In this document: piece by piece, positions 10,620 to 21,191 of the stretch
Numbering within the stretch: the first letter of the stretch is position 1
How the letters are laid out: every line of letters begins with the position of its first letter
Assembly: GCF_004324835.1 (NCBI RefSeq)
Contig: NW_021163016.1
Coordinates: 1 to 64,000, forward strand
DNA length: 64,000 bases
Source: Dendronephthya gigantea
Taxonomy: Eukaryota; Cnidaria; Anthozoa; Malacalcyonacea; Nephtheidae
Direction: 5' to 3'
Made by a program: the position numbers and the translations under genes
The notes under the pieces: model-generated
Database searches by the model: none
What the model was told of the DNA's origin: nothing
What the model saw: the letters and a program-made list of their open reading frames with translations, nothing else

Positions 10620-11650
10620 TTTGTAATTATTTATACATTTATATTTGTGATAAAAGTATATGTTGGTGTAATCTGAAATACGACACAACTTGGCCATTCT
10701 TGATTCTGTGAAACCAATTCCAAAGAAACATGTTTCATATAAAAATTCATTGCTGAATTAAGGCATTTTATAAAACCGGCTTTAAAATAGACTCTAGTAA
10801 ATAGAAATATCGAATTCTTAAACATGCAGGGTCGCTAAACTTGTAGTATGTATAATTTCTGAGAGCAAACAGTACTTTGTATATACCTAGTTTGTATTAA
10901 AACACTACGTCAACGTGAATCACTAAATCAACTATAAAACAGAAAATCTTGGGTATACTAATATGCAATTACCGCCACAGAATATGAATACAATTTAAAT
11001 CTTAACAACTTACCTTTGTAGTTGTTGAACATGGTTCTGAAAGCTCTTTCAATTCGACATTAATATTTTTCAATTTTTCACAAGGGAAGAACGTCGATTC
11101 AAAGTTCAAACACGAGCACAAGGACACGAAGAAAAATAAACATTGCACAAAATCACCCCCAAACCTCCCTAAATTCCGACTGATGTACATAATTCATCCG
11201 TGACACCCAGGGCTTCTCAGTCAAAATGTTTTGGGTCCCCTGTAGAAATGCCAACTTCTGTCGCCCAAAACGACGAAAAGGAAAAAAGACCAAGGCATTA
11301 TTAAGACTCCGCTGCGCATACGCAGGCGGAGTAATGAATATATTTTAAACCTACCTGTCAGCTAACTGTCTGTGTTTTTTGAATTTGTTTTTTGTCTGAT
11401 ATTAGCACAAATAACCTGTGCGATATGTACGTTTTCCAAAAAACAGATTAATGTAGGTTTTGTACTTTTGTAAAAAAAATTTATCGAAAATGGAAAACAA
11501 TTAGATTTCACAGCGAAAAACTAATATTGTTTTGAAAAACGAGGGGAAGAATGCTGCTGTAGCGGGCTCAGAGTTGAGCCTGGTCAGTGGTAAATACTTG
11601 GCAAAAAGGCACCATTTTGCGTCAGCAGAGCTTCTCCGCACTGCGCAGAA
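10620..11650. other. Gene-free stretch
   Basis: No supported gene. A short near-palindrome ACTCCGCTGCGCATACGCAG continuing to GCGGAGT lies at about 11300-11328. Otherwise unremarkable AT-rich DNA. Confidence 0.45.
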
Positions 11651-11665
11651 GGCGAAGTCCGGTGT

Positions 11666-11795
11666 CCTAGCGGATAGTGTCCCCCGCAGAAAGTGTCCCC
11701 CCGGACACTATCCGCTAGCGGATTATGTCTCCCCGGACACTATCCGCGACGCGGATAATGCCCCCCTTCGCGAATAGTGTCCCCCCGATAAAAAT
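11666..11795. repeat. Left cluster of ACTATCCGC palindromes
   Basis: Five or so motif copies in alternating orientation: AGCGGATAGTGTCCCCC, then GGACACTATCCGCTAGCGGA, then GGACACTATCCGCGACGCGG, then CGCGAATAGTGTCCCCCC. The units can pair into strong stacked hairpins. GC content is far above the neighbouring DNA. Confidence 0.8.
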
Positions 11796-12103
11796 AACTA
11801 AAGAAGATTTAGTTCTTTGGTCGATCACGATTACGTGATTGAAAAAGTTCTAAATTTGTATTTCGAATTTTAGTGTTATTAGTGTTTCGAATTTAAACAT
11901 GTTATTACAAAATATCATAACTTTAATATACGACATAAACATGACTAATGACTTGCAAGGCATTCCTCAAAAACAAAAGCGCTCATTAGCTGCACAATGG
12001 CTGGATTAATCAACATTACACAAAAGCATTTCACGAATGCCCAGGCACAATGGCTGTAAAAAAAACAAAAAAAAAACAAAAAAAAAAACAAAAAAAAAAC
12101 AAA

Positions 12104-12550
12104 CACATCACATCCTTTGTAAAATCAGGGGTAAAAATTTGGAATAGTATTCCCACTGATGTCCGAGAGATGGGGAGAAAAAATTTCAATTTGAAAATTC
12201 AGAAAAGTCTTTTAACTATGTTTGAGATTGAGGATGACTATGTTGATGTACCCACATTAATTCAATATATGAGTAAGCTTTGAAAACAGTGCTTTCAGGG
12301 AAATAAACAGGAAATTAATGCTTCCTTATAATAATGATATTTTATGCTGTCAGTATATTGGGCCACTTTGTAAAATAGATAAGGAATACTCTAATTTCTT
12401 ATTTAAACACTGAGCACATCTTACCTAATTTCGTTTCACTATCCGCCCCGATTAGCTTTGCTATTAGCGGATAGTATTATTTAAATACACACTGTAATTA
12501 TTTCCTTATTAATAAAATTTGATTTGATTTTGATTTGATTTTGATTTGAC
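12104..12550 (+). mobile_element. CR1/L2-like LINE 3' end with TGATTT-type tail
   Basis: Encodes SGVKIWNSIPTDVREMG, another WNS(L/I)P..R LINE reverse transcriptase tail, stopping at 12281-12283. It ends in a short tandem GATTTGATTTT repeat (about 12520-12550), typical of the 3' microsatellite tail of L2/CR1-type LINEs. An (AAAAAAC)n tract at 12058-12103 precedes it. It sits directly against the PHD frame, which suggests insertion into that gene. Confidence 0.7.
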
Positions 12551-12733
12551 TCACAAAGAAAAGCCGCAAAACAACTGTATAAAGAGTTACCAGTTGCGAC
12601 GACAGAAGTAAGCGACGACATGATTTTGTGTGATTTGTGCGACCATTGGTTTCACTTTGGTTGCGTCAATGTGGAAAGTATGAACAAAAATGAACAGTGG
12701 TTGTGCCCTGAATGCACGCCTCCTGCATCCTGA
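12545..12733 (+). pseudogene. PHD zinc finger, C-terminal half
   Basis: The frame runs from the end of the LINE tail to TGA at 12731-12733. It gives CDLCDHWFHFGCV and WLCPEC: the third and fourth zinc cysteines, the His and Cys of the W-x-H-x2-C core, and the last Cys pair of a C4HC3 PHD finger, followed by only four residues. The first Cys pair is missing, consistent with the LINE tail cutting the gene just upstream. PHD fingers occur in LINE ORF1 proteins and in several transposase families as well as in host chromatin readers. Its place inside the palindrome-bounded element suggests transposon cargo. Confidence 0.65.
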
Positions 12734-12923
12734 ACAATTTATATGCATGACGAACTTTCAAGTATTGTATCATAGTTAAATGTAAAGATAAATTATTGCT
12801 ATTCTTGTTCCTTTATATAGTTAAGTATGTTGTTGTGTAGTTAAAATGTATTACTAAGCAAATTTTTTATATAAAATATATTTTCTAGCAAATATTAACT
12901 TTTGTTTTGGACTTTCACGTGGG

Positions 12924-13016
12924 GGACACTATCCGTGGTAAAGTAATTAAAGGGGACACTATCCGCTAGCGGATAGTGTCCGGGGGGACACTATCCGCGG
13001 GGGGACACTATCCGCT
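12924..13016. repeat. Right cluster of ACTATCCGC palindromes
   Basis: Five copies of GGGGACACTATCCG / CGGATAGTGTCC, including a perfect head-to-head pair around CCGCTAGCGG, mirror the left cluster. A further head-to-head pair (ACTATCCGC ... GCGGATAGT) lies between, at 12438-12475. Confidence 0.8.
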
Positions 13017-13201
13017 GTAACACCGGCATCTTTTTGTCCGCAAAAATATAAAATGACGAGCAATTCCTCCAGGAATTTTAATATAGATCAGTGTCCACGA
13101 CATATTCCATGACATAGAATTTGGACAACTTTGGATTCCGCTATGTTCTCCCGGGTCTCCGGGTGTAATTCCTGTAATCTCCGGGCGGAATTAGTACCTA
13201 C

Positions 13202-14443
13202 CTAAAACATGCACACACTAAACACGGTCATATCTGAAATGGTCTGGTTGAATGGAGAATTTTTTTCGAAATGACGCCTGACTGGATGTCTTAGACGATT
13301 AGAACAGCCTTCAATATAGATACGAATACCTTTTGTGAATATTATCGGATCCAAGATCATATGACGGTAAACGTGATAAAATCTTCTCTGCCCACTTCGG
13401 AACATGTAAGGAACACCATGCAAGATCGAAGACGTATTTTGGAGGCGCTTAAAGTTGTGCGTGTAACCAAAATAATCCTCAAACCCAGTTCCAGATATGA
13501 TAGGAGCTGTGGCATTTTCTGTTTCAATGATGATATCTAGTTCTTCAGCGCCACCTTGAAAATTTGCTAGAAGGTTAACAGCGACAACATGGCCCCACTC
13601 TTTTTCGACACGAAGTAATGTTTTGTGCTTCATATTGGAAGCGCGGGACTCGTATCGGTTCAGTTGTGCACTAAAATATCCGGTCAGCACCGGATTATAC
13701 GCCACGATGTCCATTTGCTTTGTATTAATCCGAGTGCAAACGACGGCAAAACTAAATCCCGGTGGTCGCTTCACAACAATTCGCCCCGATGTCCAAAATG
13801 GCACCTCATAATTTAATTAGGCTAACCAGTCAAGAGTTTCATCCTCAGACAAATTCATGCCTTCACCGCGTGTACTACACCTCTTTTTACGCATCCCCGC
13901 CATCAAGCTATTCACTTCACGGAGGTAACCTATTCCAACGGTAAAAAGTCCAGCCAACGGAACGTTGTCAACTTGAGGCTTTCCTCCATCCCATGTCATT
14001 GTGACAAAAATCCTCTCCCAGTGATCCGACATAACATATTTTCCGCCTTTCCGCTCATAAATGCGAAAGAGCAAGGATTGGATAAATTGGGCAACATTAT
14101 TAGCTGAGAATGTTGTCACTTCCTTCCCCGGATCAACATTATAACATGTGAGATCACAGCCTGAGCCTAAACCAGGTATATATTTTTCTGGCGCATTCGC
14201 CATTTTTGATACGGCCTGGTTGACATGCTCGAGGTATTCTATCCTGGAACTGGACGATTTGATCGGGAAATAGTTCCCAAATGTTGTCTTAAGTTTTATG
14301 CCTTGGACGAATTTATTGGATGTTATGGCGAAATATCCTTTGCAAGGGGCAAGGACTATTCGAACGTCTGCACAATTTAAACGCTTCCAGGTTTCCTTTT
14401 CCCCTAATTTTGGACGACCTACCATTCGCACCGAGATTCGCAT
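13202..14443 (-). pseudogene. GH172 (DUF2961) glycoside hydrolase family protein, frame interrupted once
   Basis: Two collinear blocks in one reading frame. The first (14443 to 13820) has TWDGGKPQVDNVPLAGLFTV, matching the DUF2961 pattern of an aromatic-D-G then VxVPLGDFFxxG. The second (13804 to 13202) has VPFWTSGRIVV, then SGTGFEDYFGYTHNF (family signature GTGTEDYF) and a YRHMILDPIIFTKGIRI strand typical of the C-terminal part. A TAA at 13817-13819 lies between them in frame; no GT-AG intron that spans it in phase was found. GH172 enzymes act on fructofuranose/arabinofuranose-type glycans in bacteria; roles in animals are not known to me. The frame is also open upstream of the Met at 14443, so the 5' end may be incomplete. 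It is a recently broken gene, or a gene with a missed intron or a sequence error. Confidence 0.7.
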
Positions 14444-14513
14444 AGAATATTGATATGCGACTGGAAATGTTAGGTAATAACCACAGTTCAGACAACACGG
14501 TCCGGACGAACAA

Positions 14514-15200
14514 AAGGTTTCTTGAATGGGAAGTTGTGATCTGGCACGTTTTCTATTGTCGTTGTATTCTTGAGTACTACACCATCCACCTAAAAAGCGT
14601 GTATTTAATATTGGTCATTGTACGTTACCAATATGCACACGTGCATGTGTGCGCGACAGAAGTCCTTATACATCAAAAACCGAATGTCGAACAAAGTTTA
14701 GCAAAAAAAGCAAATAGATATGATTTGTGTCATGCAGCGGCGAATATTTACGGCAGGGAAATATTCCGGCAAATAATTGAAGGGCCGCCGTAGAAGGGGG
14801 CATTCGGGCATGGTGCCCCCACCCACTTTGCAAAAAATCAAGATAAGCCCTTTTTCAGCAGAAATGCCCTCGCAGAGAGAAATCATTCATCAGCGTGCCT
14901 TATGTTTATTGCAAACCGAAGAAAAGTACGAAACAGAAATACAATATCTCAACAGATATTTGTAACTAGTAGGCACAGCAAATTTTCCTTGGAAGCCTTG
15001 ATGCTTGATAAAACTTTTTGAACTTTGAGAAACTTTTTTGTAAACAAATAACTTTGAGCGAGTTTCTAAAATTAGAAGAACTTTGGCAAGTCTGAGCTCA
15101 TATACGTTTTGTTTTTTCAAACATTTTCCCACTTTATATATTTTTATATAATTTATGTATAAACAGTCTTCATATTAGTTAAAAAAAAAGCTAATTAAGC
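14514..15200. other. Gene-free stretch
   Basis: Only short frames in all directions and no recognisable motif. Nothing could be supported. Confidence 0.4.
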
Positions 15201-15473
15201 TATGTGTTCAGAGGACCATTAATATCTCTGTTGAATCGGCATGAATGTTGTACATGTAATGCTGGATGTCCTGGTTCAGAGAGTCAATACTATCGCAGGA
15301 ATTGGACAGGGAGTTGTCTCTGCTTCCGGCGCCATAATGAAACCGATTACACCTTATTTTTAAATCGCACTTATAACGGTAGATGTTATTCGAAGTTTAC
15401 AGTTTATCTTCATGCAAAGAATCAGATTAAGTATCTCTCACTTACCCGACGTCGACTTTATAGCCATTCTAAG

Positions 15474-15815
15474 TCAATATACACCACATATATTGCCGAC
15501 GCTTCGCTCCAGACTCCAGAGTGGCGGGGTCTCTGTCGAGCTAGACGAGACCACAGTTGTAGGGACGATATCATTGTTTGGTGAATTTGAAGTCGTAGAC
15601 GTCGAGGGCAAACTTGTAGTGGCAACTGAAGATACAGTATTTGTCTCGGAGACGGGACTTGACGCTGTGGCATGATGTTCTAGACGGGCGATCAAGGCGT
15701 TACGGCGACCGCGAGTAGGTAACCCTTATCCGCGCACATCCGACGTGGTCACTCGAGCTCGATAGAGGTTTCCCCGTTGGCGGAGATTCTTCCCTTGCTA
15801 CGGCGAACGGGAGGC
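15474..15815 (-). other. Unrecognised Ser/Thr-rich coding-like segment
   Basis: GC content and CpG frequency rise sharply between about 15500 and 15830. The minus strand starts with MPPVRRSKGRIS and, in another frame, gives RNALIARLEHHATASS followed by a Ser/Thr/Pro-rich run ending at 15474. It may be the N-terminus of an old retroelement gag (many begin with a basic MPP segment) or a decayed gene. The plus strand is also open (15412-15675, 87 codons), so even the strand is uncertain. Confidence 0.3.
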
Positions 15816-16069
15816 ATCGCGAAATATGTAGATTTTATTTCCCCTTTCTTTATCTTGCTCCTTTCCGAGTTCGTAGTGTTTGGTCTCGACGTTTATAGCA
15901 TAGAGTGATAGATTTGCGCGTGTCTATTATTCTAACCCCTAATAATGCCCGTGATTGGTTGGATTTGTTCGAGGCGATAGCGCGGCGATCTGATTGGTTT
16001 TTTGTCCCAAACTTTTGGTTAGCTGGAAAACGTGGACACGGACACGCGGACACGGACACACGGACACCC

Positions 16070-16252
16070 GGACATGGAAAACGCGGACATGGAAAACGCG
16101 GACATGGAAAACGCGGACATGGAAAACGCAGACATGGAAAACGCGGACATGGAAAACGCGGACATGGAAAACACGGACATGGAAAACACGGACATGGAAA
16201 ACACGGACATGGAAAACGCGGACATGGAAAACACGGACATGGAAAACATTTA
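16070..16252. repeat. 15-bp minisatellite, left arm, 12 units
   Basis: Twelve GACATGGAAA cores spaced exactly 15 bp apart with small variation (ACGCG, ACACG, ACGCA) between them. Because 15 is a multiple of three, all frames stay open and give spurious Gly-His-Gly-Lys or Met-Glu-Asn-Ala-Asp repeat proteins. Confidence 0.95.
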
Positions 16253-16791
16253 CTATTTTAAATAAACTAGTAAATGAGAGTTTTAAAGCGGAGATATACC
16301 ATTGTGACAATGTTATGATTTGTTGTTATTTAATGTATTTCTTCATTACTGCAATGCCATGTTGTAAATGTTGCTTTGTTTTTATCCCTTCATATATTGC
16401 AGATACCAAAAATGGTGCATTTATCCAAAATAAGTAAAAGCCCTACATGAACATTTTTTATTGCGTATTTTGAAATTCCCAAACATATCATTTTAACATG
16501 ATATAAGTTTTTCACTCGAAATGTTTTGAAACTACAAATTTAGACCGATTTCGTCGGCATGGGAATTTCAAAATACGCAATAAAAAATGTTCATGTAGGG
16601 CTTTTACTTATTTTGGATAAATGCACCATTTTTGGTATCTGCAATATATTAAGGGATAAAAACAAAGCAACATTTACAACATGGCATTGCAGTAATGAAG
16701 AAATACATTAAATAACAACAAATCTTAACATTGTTACAATGGTATATCTCCGCTTTAAAACTCTCATTTACTAGTTTATCTAAAATAGTAA

Positions 16792-16928
16792 ATGTTTTCC
16801 ATGTCCGTGTTTTCCATGTCAGCGTTTTCCATGTCCGTGTTTTCCATGTCCGTCTTTTCCATGTCCGCGTTTTCCATGTCCGTGTTTTCCATGTCCGCGT
16901 TTTCCATGTCCGCGTTTTCCATGTCCGG
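16792..16928. repeat. 15-bp minisatellite, right arm, 9 units (inverted)
   Basis: Nine TTTTCCATGTC cores at 15-bp spacing, the reverse complement of the left-arm array but three units shorter and with a different order of unit variants. The arrays have therefore diverged or expanded independently since the arms were made. Confidence 0.95.
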
Positions 16929-17100
16929 GTGTCCGTGTCCGTGTGTCCGTGTCCGCGTGTCCGTGTCCGCGTTTTCCAGCTAACCCAAACTTTTCATTCT
17001 CTTTCACGTGCGCGATAAATGATGCTCTTACGACCTTTGATCTCCCGGGTGCAGTGTGAGTGAACTTTGAACCCACATGCTGTATACCCTATTACTTTAT

Positions 17101-17261
17101 ATGTATTTATTATTAAATAATAAAGGAAGTTAATGTTATACGGGTCTTCGTATCGTAGTGTCGCGGGTCCTAGGACGCTTGTCCGGTCGGCTACTTGCCC
17201 CCTCCGGTGAGTACAAATATGAGCCCAGTTTGCCTGATCGAGTTGTTAGTTGCTTGCGTGA
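17101..17261 (+). repeat. Ngaro split direct repeat A1
   Basis: 161 bp, from ATGTATTTATTATTAAATAA to TTGCTTGCGTGA. Repeated at 21192-21352 with no difference seen by eye. Confidence 0.9.
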
Positions 17262-18590
17262 ATCGATGCCGTCACAACCTTGTCCAACAAAATTATTTCG
17301 CTATAATGGCTCAGGAAAATATGTCTCTTCAAGGAGTTGCTTTGAGTTTAACGCCAACTAGCTCACCAGTCGTGTCTGCTGTTACAACTTCAACAGTGGC
17401 ATCGCAGTTGATCGCTACGGCTCCCCTTGCCGTTCGCTCGTCGCCATCTCGGCAATTTCAGCCAAGTTTACACCAGCATATTGCTTCACCGTTATTCCCA
17501 ACTCGTGTTCCATCGCCGGCTATTGCAAATCAACAAATCGTCAGTGTTGCTTCTACTTGGCCATCGAGTCATCCAAGTTTGACACCATTTTTCGCTCAGC
17601 AGCCACCACAACCCGTGTTACTTCAATCAGCGACGCCTACGGTTACCCAACAACAAGATCGTGCCGTAGCTGGACATTGGCAACCGCCTCAACAGACGCT
17701 GCAGCAGCCGTTGTATCGGATTCAAAATCCTGTCCCTTCAGGTACGCCATATTTGTTTTCTTCGTCTACGTCCCCGGGCCCCGGGATGGGGTTTGTTTCG
17801 CCGGGTGTTTTTTAGCCTCTGGTGGTATTGCCTCGCCCCCTCGCTTCTCTACGCTTACCGTATCGGCTTTTTCTCCCTTCGTGGTCGGGCCTGGTTTCCT
17901 CCGGTATCCCCAAAGCTTATGGCATCAATTTTCAACGGCAAGTTGGTCGAGTTGGCCTCTCTTATCGAAGAAACTTCAGTTCATGACGCTCCTTCGTTTA
18001 CCATCGGGGATAACGAACTAGTTTTGCGACCGTCAAAGCGCCCTAAGGAAATTACAGATATTATGACTTGGCTCCCAGCCTTTTCTGTTTATATCCTCGT
18101 GATGACGAATTTTTGGCCGTCTCGCTCCCCGGATTTGCTTCGCTACCAGCTACTTATTTTGCGTTCCGCTCAGAAGCATCTTGGCTCGGCGTGGATCGCG
18201 TACGATCGCGCTTTTCGTCGCCATGCAGCTGCTCTCCGCCTCACCGATTGGTTACAACTCCACCCGGAGCTGTATAATTTTCATATATTCGGCGCCGGGA
18301 GTTTTCTTCTACTCCTGCTTCGCGGGTATCTACTTCGTTTTCCTCGTCCTCCAGCTCCCTTGAAGCGTCCGGTACCCCGTCGTCGTCCATTATTTGTCAC
18401 TCTTGGAACGCTGGTCGGTGCTCATCGCAATTCCTCCGGTGTCGGTTCCGTCATGCCTGTGATTTTCCGGGTTGTCCTGCAATCCATCGTCGTAGCGTTG
18501 CCCACCAGTCTACACGTTGTCCTCGTTCACCATCTCGCTCGCAACCCGCGAAGTAGCGTCTATCATCAGACACCTCGCGTCGTTAGTTAA
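17195..18590 (+). CDS. Ngaro/DIRS gag-like region (fossil part)
   Basis: A Ser/Pro/Gln-rich N-terminal part is followed by the block WLPAFSVYILVM, LLRYQLLILRSAQ and AYDRAFRRHAAA, which I recognise as the conserved gag-like domain of DIRS-group elements. A Cys/His knuckle follows (CHSWNAGRC ... CRFRHAC). Approximate bounds; not one continuous frame. Confidence 0.7.
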
Positions 18591-18737
18591 TACGTAGTGG
18601 TCGGTTCGTTTGTTCCCGTTGTTCCGGACGTTAACATTGTTCTGTGCGCTATTTTAGTTTTTTTTTGTTGTAATTCGTGTTCGGTTATGAATTTGCTGAT
18701 TAAAATAGTTATCTAGCTTCACTTGTGATTTAGTTGC

Positions 18738-19155
18738 GCACTGTTCGTACCGTTCGCACCGTTCGCACCGATCGCACTGGTCGCACCGTTCGTACCGTTC
18801 GCACTCGTCGCTCCGTTCGTACCGTTCGCACCGATCGCACTGGTCGCACCGTTCGTACTGGTCGCACCGATCGCACCGTTCGCACCGTTCGTACCGTTCG
18901 TACCGTTCGTACCGGTCGCATCGATCGCACTGGTTGCACCGTTCGTACCGTTCGCACTGGTCGCTCCGTTCGTACCGTTCGCACCGATCGCACTGGTCGC
19001 ACCGTTCGTACCGATCGCATTGGTCGCACCGTTCGTACCGTTCGCACTGGTCGCTCCGTTCGTACCGTTCGCACCGATCGCACTGGTCGCACCGTTCGTA
19101 CCGATCGCACTGGTCGCACCGTTCGTACCGTTCGCACCGGTCGCTCCGTTCGTTT
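18738..19155 (+). repeat. 9-bp minisatellite inside the Ngaro element
   Basis: About 46 units of a 9-bp motif (CACCGTTCG, TACCGTTCG, CACCGATCG, CACTGGTCG) ordered in higher-order blocks of about 45-100 bp that themselves recur. It lies between the gag-like region and the reverse transcriptase. The 9-bp period leaves every frame open (Arg-Thr-Val or Arg-Ser-Tyr repeats). Confidence 0.95.
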
Positions 19156-19499
19156 CCGCTCGCTGTTCTTGCTATTTTTCTGCTCCGTTGTAGGTGCTTT
19201 CGTTCGTGCTGTAGATCCACCGTTGCCGGAGTCCCGCATCCTGTTTCCGTTGGTCTCCCGCGTTTCGCCGCTTTAATACGTCGAGTTTCATCGGGAATTA
19301 ATCAACCATCCCAATCAAGCTATGGTTCGCTACGTGTTGATGGTATAGCTCACGGCTTTCCGTCGGGTTTTGATCCTTCACTAGTCTCTTTACGACCATC
19401 GCACCGAAACATGAAATCGGCCTTGCAACATCCCGATGTTATCGACAAATATTTGGCAAATGAAATTTCGCATGGTCGTGTCGTGGGTCCTTTTGCCTC

Positions 19500-20330
19500 G
19501 CCACCGTTTCCTAATCTACAGTGCAGCCCGTTTTGGGTCATTCCAAAGAAAGGCCAGCCTGGTAAACGGCGTCTCATTCAGGATTTGTCGTCACCCGAAG
19601 GCCATAGCGTTAATGACGGCATCCCCAAGGATCCTTTCTCGTTGACTTACATCTCCGTCGATCATGCCATTGCTCGTTTGTACAGCTTGGTCCGGGTGCT
19701 CTTATGGCCAAATTTGACGTAGAATGTGCGTACCGTAACATCGCTCTCAGACCTGACGAACGTTTCTTATTTGGCATGTGGTGGCCTGAGTCATATTTCG
19801 TCGATTTGGCTCTTCCGTTTGGTCTGCGTTCCGCCTCATTTATCTTCAACTCCGTCGCCGAAATGGTGGAATGGATTCTTAAAGCTAATTATCGCGTTCG
19901 TTTTCTCCTTCGCTACCTCGACGATTTCCTGACCCTTGGCCCCGGCAACTCCACCGAGTGCGCTAGTAATGTAGCCATCGCCAGGTGCTTATTCCTCCGT
20001 TTGGGTTTGCCTCTCCATCCGTCAAAGTGCGAGGGTCCTACTACTACGTTAGTCTTTTTAGGTGTGGAACTAAATTCTCTCACCCAGTCTGCTCGGTTGC
20101 CATCCGCTAAAATTTGTGGCCATCGTAGAGCTTCTTAAAAAATGGAATCGTAAGTCTTGGTGCACTCGTCGAGAGTTAGAATCCTTTATCGGCTCGCTTC
20201 ACCACGTTACGAAAGTTGTTCCTCGGCGTATGATTAATTTGCTCTGCGCTTTTCGTTCACCTACCCACCCTATTCGGCTCAATACGGAGTTTTTTCCTTT
20301 AATGTTTACCTAGCTGCTGTCCGTTCCTAT
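19500..20330 (+). CDS. Ngaro reverse transcriptase/RNase H region (fossil part)
   Basis: Contains SPFWVIPKKGQPGKRRLIQD, KFDVECAYRNIALRP, LPFGLRSASFIFN and RYLDDFLTLG (the Y-x-D-D type box), followed by LVFLGVELNS, all diagnostic of DIRS-group reverse transcriptase. RNase H-like sequence probably follows to about 20330. Approximate bounds. Confidence 0.85.
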
Positions 20331-20337
20331 CATATTG

Positions 20338-20912
20338 ACCTTGGCTTCCCGGATCCCACGAAAGAGAAACCACGGTTTCGTCGTCTGCTTCAGGGCATCC
20401 GTCGTTATCGGTCTGGCGTTTCCTCGTTACGCTGCCCCATAACCCGCGATCTATTGGATGTTATTCATTCGTCGACGGTTGGTGATCTTGGCGTCTACGA
20501 TGCAGTTATGTTTTGGTCTGCGTGCTTTCTGGCTTTCTAAGACTGATCCTCTTGGCGTCGGACAGGTCCTGTACATCGGGTCTTCAAGCAATCATCTCTG
20601 CCCTGTCTTCGCGCTTCAGGCGTACCTCGATATGCGTGGCAGCGGCCCTGGTCCTTTATTCCTGTGGTCGGATGGCTTCCCCTTAACTGCTCAACAAGTC
20701 AATTTTTTCCTTCGCAAAATCTTGAGGCGAGCCGGCGTAATTGGGGAACTACTCATCTCACAGCTTTCGCATTGGGGCTGCTACTTCCGCCGCTGCGGCT
20801 GGGATTCCGGATCATCTAATTCAAGCTCTTGGACGTTGGACTAGCCAAGCTTACCTTCGCTACGTTCGCACATCGCTGCAGTCATTTTTCAACGTTGCCC
20901 CGCTGCTGTAGG
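20338..20912 (+). CDS. Ngaro tyrosine recombinase region (fossil part)
   Basis: Pieces of a phage-integrase-like fold: HLCPVFALQAYLD, PLFLWSDGFPLT, and the C-terminal GRWTSQAYLRYVRT with the usual spacing of the His/Arg/Tyr end of these recombinases. The stop precedes B1 by about 70 bp. Approximate bounds. Confidence 0.75.
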
Positions 20913-20980
20913 GTTGGAGACTGGTGGAGAAGGTTAACGGTAACCTAACTCCAACCCCTCATCTGGCTTGGAGACATACT

Positions 20981-21191
20981 TGGAGGAGGTACCGTTAAAA
21001 TAGCATGGTTCGTTGAGTTATTATCTGCGCCGAAAACAGCAAACTCAAAAGAAACACCGTTTCACCCCTAGCCCGACCGTTTCGCTCGGATACCGTCTCC
21101 ATCCCTACCGATCGGCAGCGGGCAAAAATATAGTGTAAGAGCTGGTGTGCTATCGTACTGATGTGAGCCTTAGGATCCGTTAGAACGTTAA
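20981..21191 (+). repeat. Ngaro split direct repeat B1
   Basis: 211 bp, from TGGAGGAGGTACCGTTAAAA to CGTTAGAACGTTAA, fused to A2 on its right. Second copy at 21647-21857. Confidence 0.9.

Larger units (their letters stand above)
11659..13026. mobile_element. DNA transposon-like element with ACTATCCGC palindrome clusters at both ends
   Basis: The outer ends are inverted: left CCGGTGTCCTAGCGGATAGT, right (complement) CCGGTGTTACAGCGGATAGT, both running into GTGTCCCCC. Each end then carries several copies of GGGGACACTATCCGC arranged head to head around TAGC. Inside are a LINE tail (about 12104-12550) and the C-terminal half of a PHD finger (12545-12733). No clear target-site duplication was found and no transposase core was recognised, so the superfamily is unknown. 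Alternatively it is a chimeric cluster around a spreading palindrome. Confidence 0.55.
16017..16985. mobile_element. Foldback element, 969 bp, with minisatellite-bearing long inverted arms and 9-bp TSD
   Basis: Arms of about 470 and 425 bp are reverse complements, both starting GGTTAGCTGGAAAACG and closing at a central loop (about 16482-16558). Perfect copies of CAAACTTTT flank it at 16008-16016 and 16986-16994. Each arm has three zones: a terminal GGACAC-rich patch, a tandem array of the 15-bp unit GGACATGGAAAACGC, and a unique inner stretch of about 220 bp. The left arm has 12 units, the right 9. No transposase. A 9-bp duplication with long terminal inverted repeats suggests a non-autonomous Mutator-like (MULE/FB-type) element; the superfamily is inference. 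Confidence 0.85.

Noticed and set aside
15905-16437. Several overlapping frames encoding Gly-His-Gly-Lys, Trp-Lys-Thr-Arg or Met-Glu-Asn repeats
   Set aside because: They are translations of the 15-bp minisatellite in the foldback arm; all frames are open because the period is a multiple of three.
16731-17076. Similar repeat-protein frames in the right arm
   Set aside because: Mirror image of the same array, open on both strands.
18730-19276. Arg-Thr-Val-rich proteins on both strands
   Set aside because: Produced by the 9-bp array; no independent start, domain or codon signal.
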